Assembly (NCBI GenBank): GCA_016936035.1
Contig: JAFGPU010000448.1
Span: 1 to 8,337, forward strand
DNA length: 8,337 nucleotides
Source of the DNA: Acidimicrobiales bacterium
GTDB lineage: Bacteria > Actinomycetota > Acidimicrobiia > Acidimicrobiales > VFJN01
Reading direction: 5' to 3'
Shown here: in pieces, positions 6,596 to 8,337 of the stretch
How positions within the stretch are numbered: position 1 is the stretch's first letter
Layout: each line of letters starts with the position of its first letter
Translations under genes and position numbers: made by a program
Notes under the pieces: model-generated
Databases searched by the model: none
What the model saw: the letters and a program-made list of their open reading frames with translations, nothing else
Told to the model about the DNA's origin: nothing

Positions 6596-6650
6596 GGGAC
6601 CAGGGAGCGGGTTCTCGCGCGCCCCCGACGACCGAGAGGTGGAGCATCGC

Positions 6651-7661
6651 ATGACCGACGTCGCGGCACCAGAGGGCGCGAGCGCCCGCCTGTCCGCCGA
6701 TCTCGAGGCGGCCCTGGAGCAGCACCGGGTCGAGCTGACGGCCCACTGCTACCGCATGCTCGGGTCGAGCTTCGAGGCCGAGGACGCCGTCCAGGAGATG
6801 CGCGTGCGGGCGTGGCGGGGCTTCGACCGGTTCGAGGGCCGGTCGGCGCTGAAGTCGTGGTTGTACCGCATCGCCACCAACGTCTGCCTCGACATGCTCG
6901 ACGGGCGGAAGCGGCGCGCCCGCCCGATGGACCTGGGCCCCGCCGAGACGTCGGGCGCCGTGCTGGGTGCCGCACAGCCCGAGGCGACATGGGTCCAGCC
7001 GGCGCCGGACAGCCGGGTGCTGCCGAACGTGTCCGATCCCGCCGAGCTCGCGGTCGAGCGCGAGACCATCCGGCTGGCCTTCATCGCCGCGCTGCAGCAC
7101 CTGCCGCCCCGGCAGCGCGTGGTGCTCATCCTGCGCGAGGTGCTGCGGTGGCGGGCCAGCGAGGTGGCCGAGCTGCTCGACACCACCGTCGCCTCGGTCA
7201 ACAGCACGCTGCAGCGTGCCCGCGCGACGCTCGCCGATCGCGCCATCGACCTCGACGCCACCGACGCGGGGTCGGCCGCCATGGACGAGGAGCAGACGGC
7301 GCTGCTCGCGCGCTACGTCGACGCCTTCGAGCGCTACGACCTGGACGTGCTCACCTCGTTGCTGCACGAGGACGCCACGCTGTCCATGCCCCCATACGCG
7401 CTGTGGCTGCAGGGCCGCGAGGACGTCCGGTGGTGGATGGAGGTGCCGGGCGCGGAGTGCGCGGGCTCGCGCCTCGTCCCCACCTCGGCCAACGGGATGC
7501 CCGCCTTCGGTCAGTACCGGCCGAGCGGGCCCGGGGGTCGCCACGAGCCCTGGGCGCTGCAGGTCGTCGAGATCACCGGCACGCAGATCACGGGCCTCAA
7601 CGCCTTCCTCGACACCGAGACGCTGTTCCCGCTGTTCGGCCTGCCGGACCGGCTGGACTGA
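6651..7661 (+). CDS. ECF sigma-70 factor with C-terminal SnoaL-like domain (SigG-type)
   Basis: The 336-residue protein starts at ATG 6651, six bases after AGGTGGAG. Sigma region 2 covers about residues 25-92: [22 protein letters not shown], then [30 protein letters not shown], the core-binding and -10-recognition part. Sigma region 4 lies at about 138-195: [47 protein letters not shown], for -35 recognition. The linker carries [14 protein letters not shown], typical of the actinobacterial SigG-like group. From about residue 213 a SnoaL-like (NTF2-fold) domain follows ([38 protein letters not shown], then residues to the C-terminus). In SnoaL-bearing ECF groups such as ECF41 this extension modulates sigma activity in cis in place of a usual anti-sigma factor; none is encoded beside this gene. 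The regulon and trigger are unknown. It is longer than a plain ECF factor (about 180-200 residues) because of this domain. Confidence 0.92.
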   Translation: MTDVAAPEGASARLSADLEAALEQHRVELTAHCYRMLGSSFEAEDAVQEMRVRAWRGFDRFEGRSALKSWLYRIATNVCLDMLDGRKRRARPMDLGPAETSGAVLGAAQPEATWVQPAPDSRVLPNVSDPAELAVERETIRLAFIAALQHLPPRQRVVLILREVLRWRASEVAELLDTTVASVNSTLQRARATLADRAIDLDATDAGSAAMDEEQTALLARYVDAFERYDLDVLTSLLHEDATLSMPPYALWLQGREDVRWWMEVPGAECAGSRLVPTSANGMPAFGQYRPSGPGGRHEPWALQVVEITGTQITGLNAFLDTETLFPLFGLPDRLD

Positions 7662-7680
7662 CGGGCGCCCGGGGTCAGTC
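7656..7680. terminator. Inverted repeat holding both convergent stop codons
   Basis: GACTGAC at 7656-7662 and GTCAGTC at 7674-7680 are a perfect 7-bp inverted repeat around an 11-base GC-rich loop that contains the palindrome GGGCGCCC (7663-7670). The sigma-factor stop (TGA 7659-7661) and the opposing regulator stop (TGA read from 7677 to 7675) lie in the two arms. With only 13 bases between the genes, this is the only room for a terminator. Confidence 0.5.
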
Positions 7681-8337
7681 GGCGGTCGCGACGGCGAGCC
7701 GGGCGGTGAGGGCGGGCACGAGCGGGTCGTCGGCCGTCGCCAGGTGGTGGGCGCGTTCGAGCACCTCGATGTCGTAGGGGTGCACGCTGTTGTACTTGAG
7801 CACCGCCGCCGGCGTGCCGTGGCGCAGCAGCGCGGTGCGCAGGGCGACGTCGAGGTGGTGGCGCTGGGCGATGACGAAGGGGGCCTCGCTGGCGGGCAGG
7901 ACCTGGCCCGCGTACATGCGGGCGGCGCCCTCGACGTCGCCGGCGTCGACCCGTTCGAGCAGGCCGGCGGCGTCGACGCGGACCGGGAGCGTCAGGCGGT
8001 AGGGCCGAGACGTGAGGCGCCCGCCCAGCACCCGGCGCAGGCGTGACATCTCCCCCTTGAGGGTGGCGAGGGCCACCGGTCGGTCGCCGTACAGGTGGGC
8101 ATGCAGTTCGCCCAGTCCCGCGGTGCCGAGGGCCGAGAGGATGGTGAGGATCTCGATCTGGCGCAGCGTGAGGCGCAGCGGCCGGCCGTCGAGCACGGCG
8201 CGCTGTTGACCGAGCACGCCCAGCTCGAGCGCGGGGCCGAGCAGGTCGGCGAACGACCGGTCGAGCCGGAGCTCGTGCTCGACGACCTGCGCCAGAGACG
8301 TGACGGTGGCCAGGCCGAGAGGGTTGGCGCGCTTCCA
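7675..8337 (-). CDS. GAF/winged-helix transcriptional regulator, C-terminal part
   Basis: The frame is open from the window edge to TGA at 7677-7675, giving 220 residues with the N-terminus missing. GTG 8217 is in frame but internal, because the sequence before it is also coding-like (WKRANPLGLATVTSLAQVVEHELRLD), matching the end of a GAF-type sensor region. Next comes a winged-helix domain at about residues 53-115: LRLTLRQIEILTILSALGTAGLGELHAHLYGD, then VALATLKGEMSRLRRVLGGRLTSRPYRL. This is followed by a helical C-terminal part (AGLLERVDAGDVEGAARMYAGQVLPASEAPFVIAQRHHLDVALRTALL), whose LP-SEAP-V motif is common in actinobacterial GAF regulators. As I recall, such proteins often sit beside aldehyde dehydrogenase genes, which cannot be checked here. 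It likely senses a small molecule and controls neighbouring genes outside the window. Confidence 0.75.
   Translation of the reverse strand, partial: WKRANPLGLATVTSLAQVVEHELRLDRSFADLLGPALELGVLGQQRAVLDGRPLRLTLRQIEILTILSALGTAGLGELHAHLYGDRPVALATLKGEMSRLRRVLGGRLTSRPYRLTLPVRVDAAGLLERVDAGDVEGAARMYAGQVLPASEAPFVIAQRHHLDVALRTALLRHGTPAAVLKYNSVHPYDIEVLERAHHLATADDPLVPALTARLAVATAD

Noticed and set aside
5541..6650. N-terminal extension of the sigma-factor frame
   Set aside because: It overlaps the AraC gene antisense, and a good Shine-Dalgarno sequence precedes ATG 6651.
6459..7544. N-terminal extension of the AraC frame
   Set aside because: It is antisense to the sigma factor and adds over 350 residues without domain character.
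7662..7674. A possible anti-sigma factor gene after the sigma factor
   Set aside because: Only 13 bases separate it from the next stop codon on the other strand, so there is no space for one.

Overview
The window is very GC-rich, densely coded DNA with G/C at nearly every third codon position. The gene families (SigG-type sigma factor with a SnoaL-like tail, F420-dependent DDN-type oxidoreductase, LipM/LipO-like esterase, GAF plus winged-helix regulator, AlkB with an adjacent TetR regulator) point to an actinomycete-type bacterium (phylum Actinomycetota). I cannot place it more precisely. I see no tRNA, rRNA, CRISPR array, insertion sequence, phage gene or origin, and no gap longer than about 200 bases.

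Layout: (1) 3-740 (+), C-terminal third of a penicillin-acylase-family (S45) N-acyl amidohydrolase, cut by the window start. (2) 884-1708 (-), a His/Cys-rich secreted lipoprotein of unknown function. (3) 1815-2408 (+), a TetR-family repressor, overlapping by four bases with (4) 2405-3625 (+), alkB, an integral-membrane alkane 1-monooxygenase with all its His motifs. (5) 3678-4121 (-), a DDN-type F420H2-dependent oxidoreductase. (6) 4212-5516 (+), an HSL-type alpha/beta hydrolase with an N-terminal membrane-associated extension. (7) 5610-6458 (-), an AraC-family regulator. (8) 6651-7661 (+), a SigG-like ECF sigma factor with a C-terminal SnoaL-like domain. (9) 7675-8337 (-), the C-terminal part of a GAF/winged-helix regulator, cut by the window end.

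The clearest functional unit is tetR-alkB. A strong inverted repeat (TTGACA-N13-TGTCAA) lies just before the tetR start, and the two genes are translationally coupled. The same intergenic region also serves the divergent lipoprotein gene, so one TetR operator could control both the alkane hydroxylase and an exported His-rich protein. No rubredoxin or rubredoxin reductase is present, so AlkB's electron donors must be encoded elsewhere. The residue aligned with Trp55 of Pseudomonas putida AlkB is Ile, which suggests a preference for longer alkanes.

Gene orientation alternates almost throughout. All four convergent junctions carry an inverted repeat likely to act as a bidirectional terminator. 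In the last one, both stop codons lie inside the repeat. Most of the window is ordinary actinobacterial chromosome. The best candidate for something undescribed is the lipoprotein and its shared control region with tetR-alkB.
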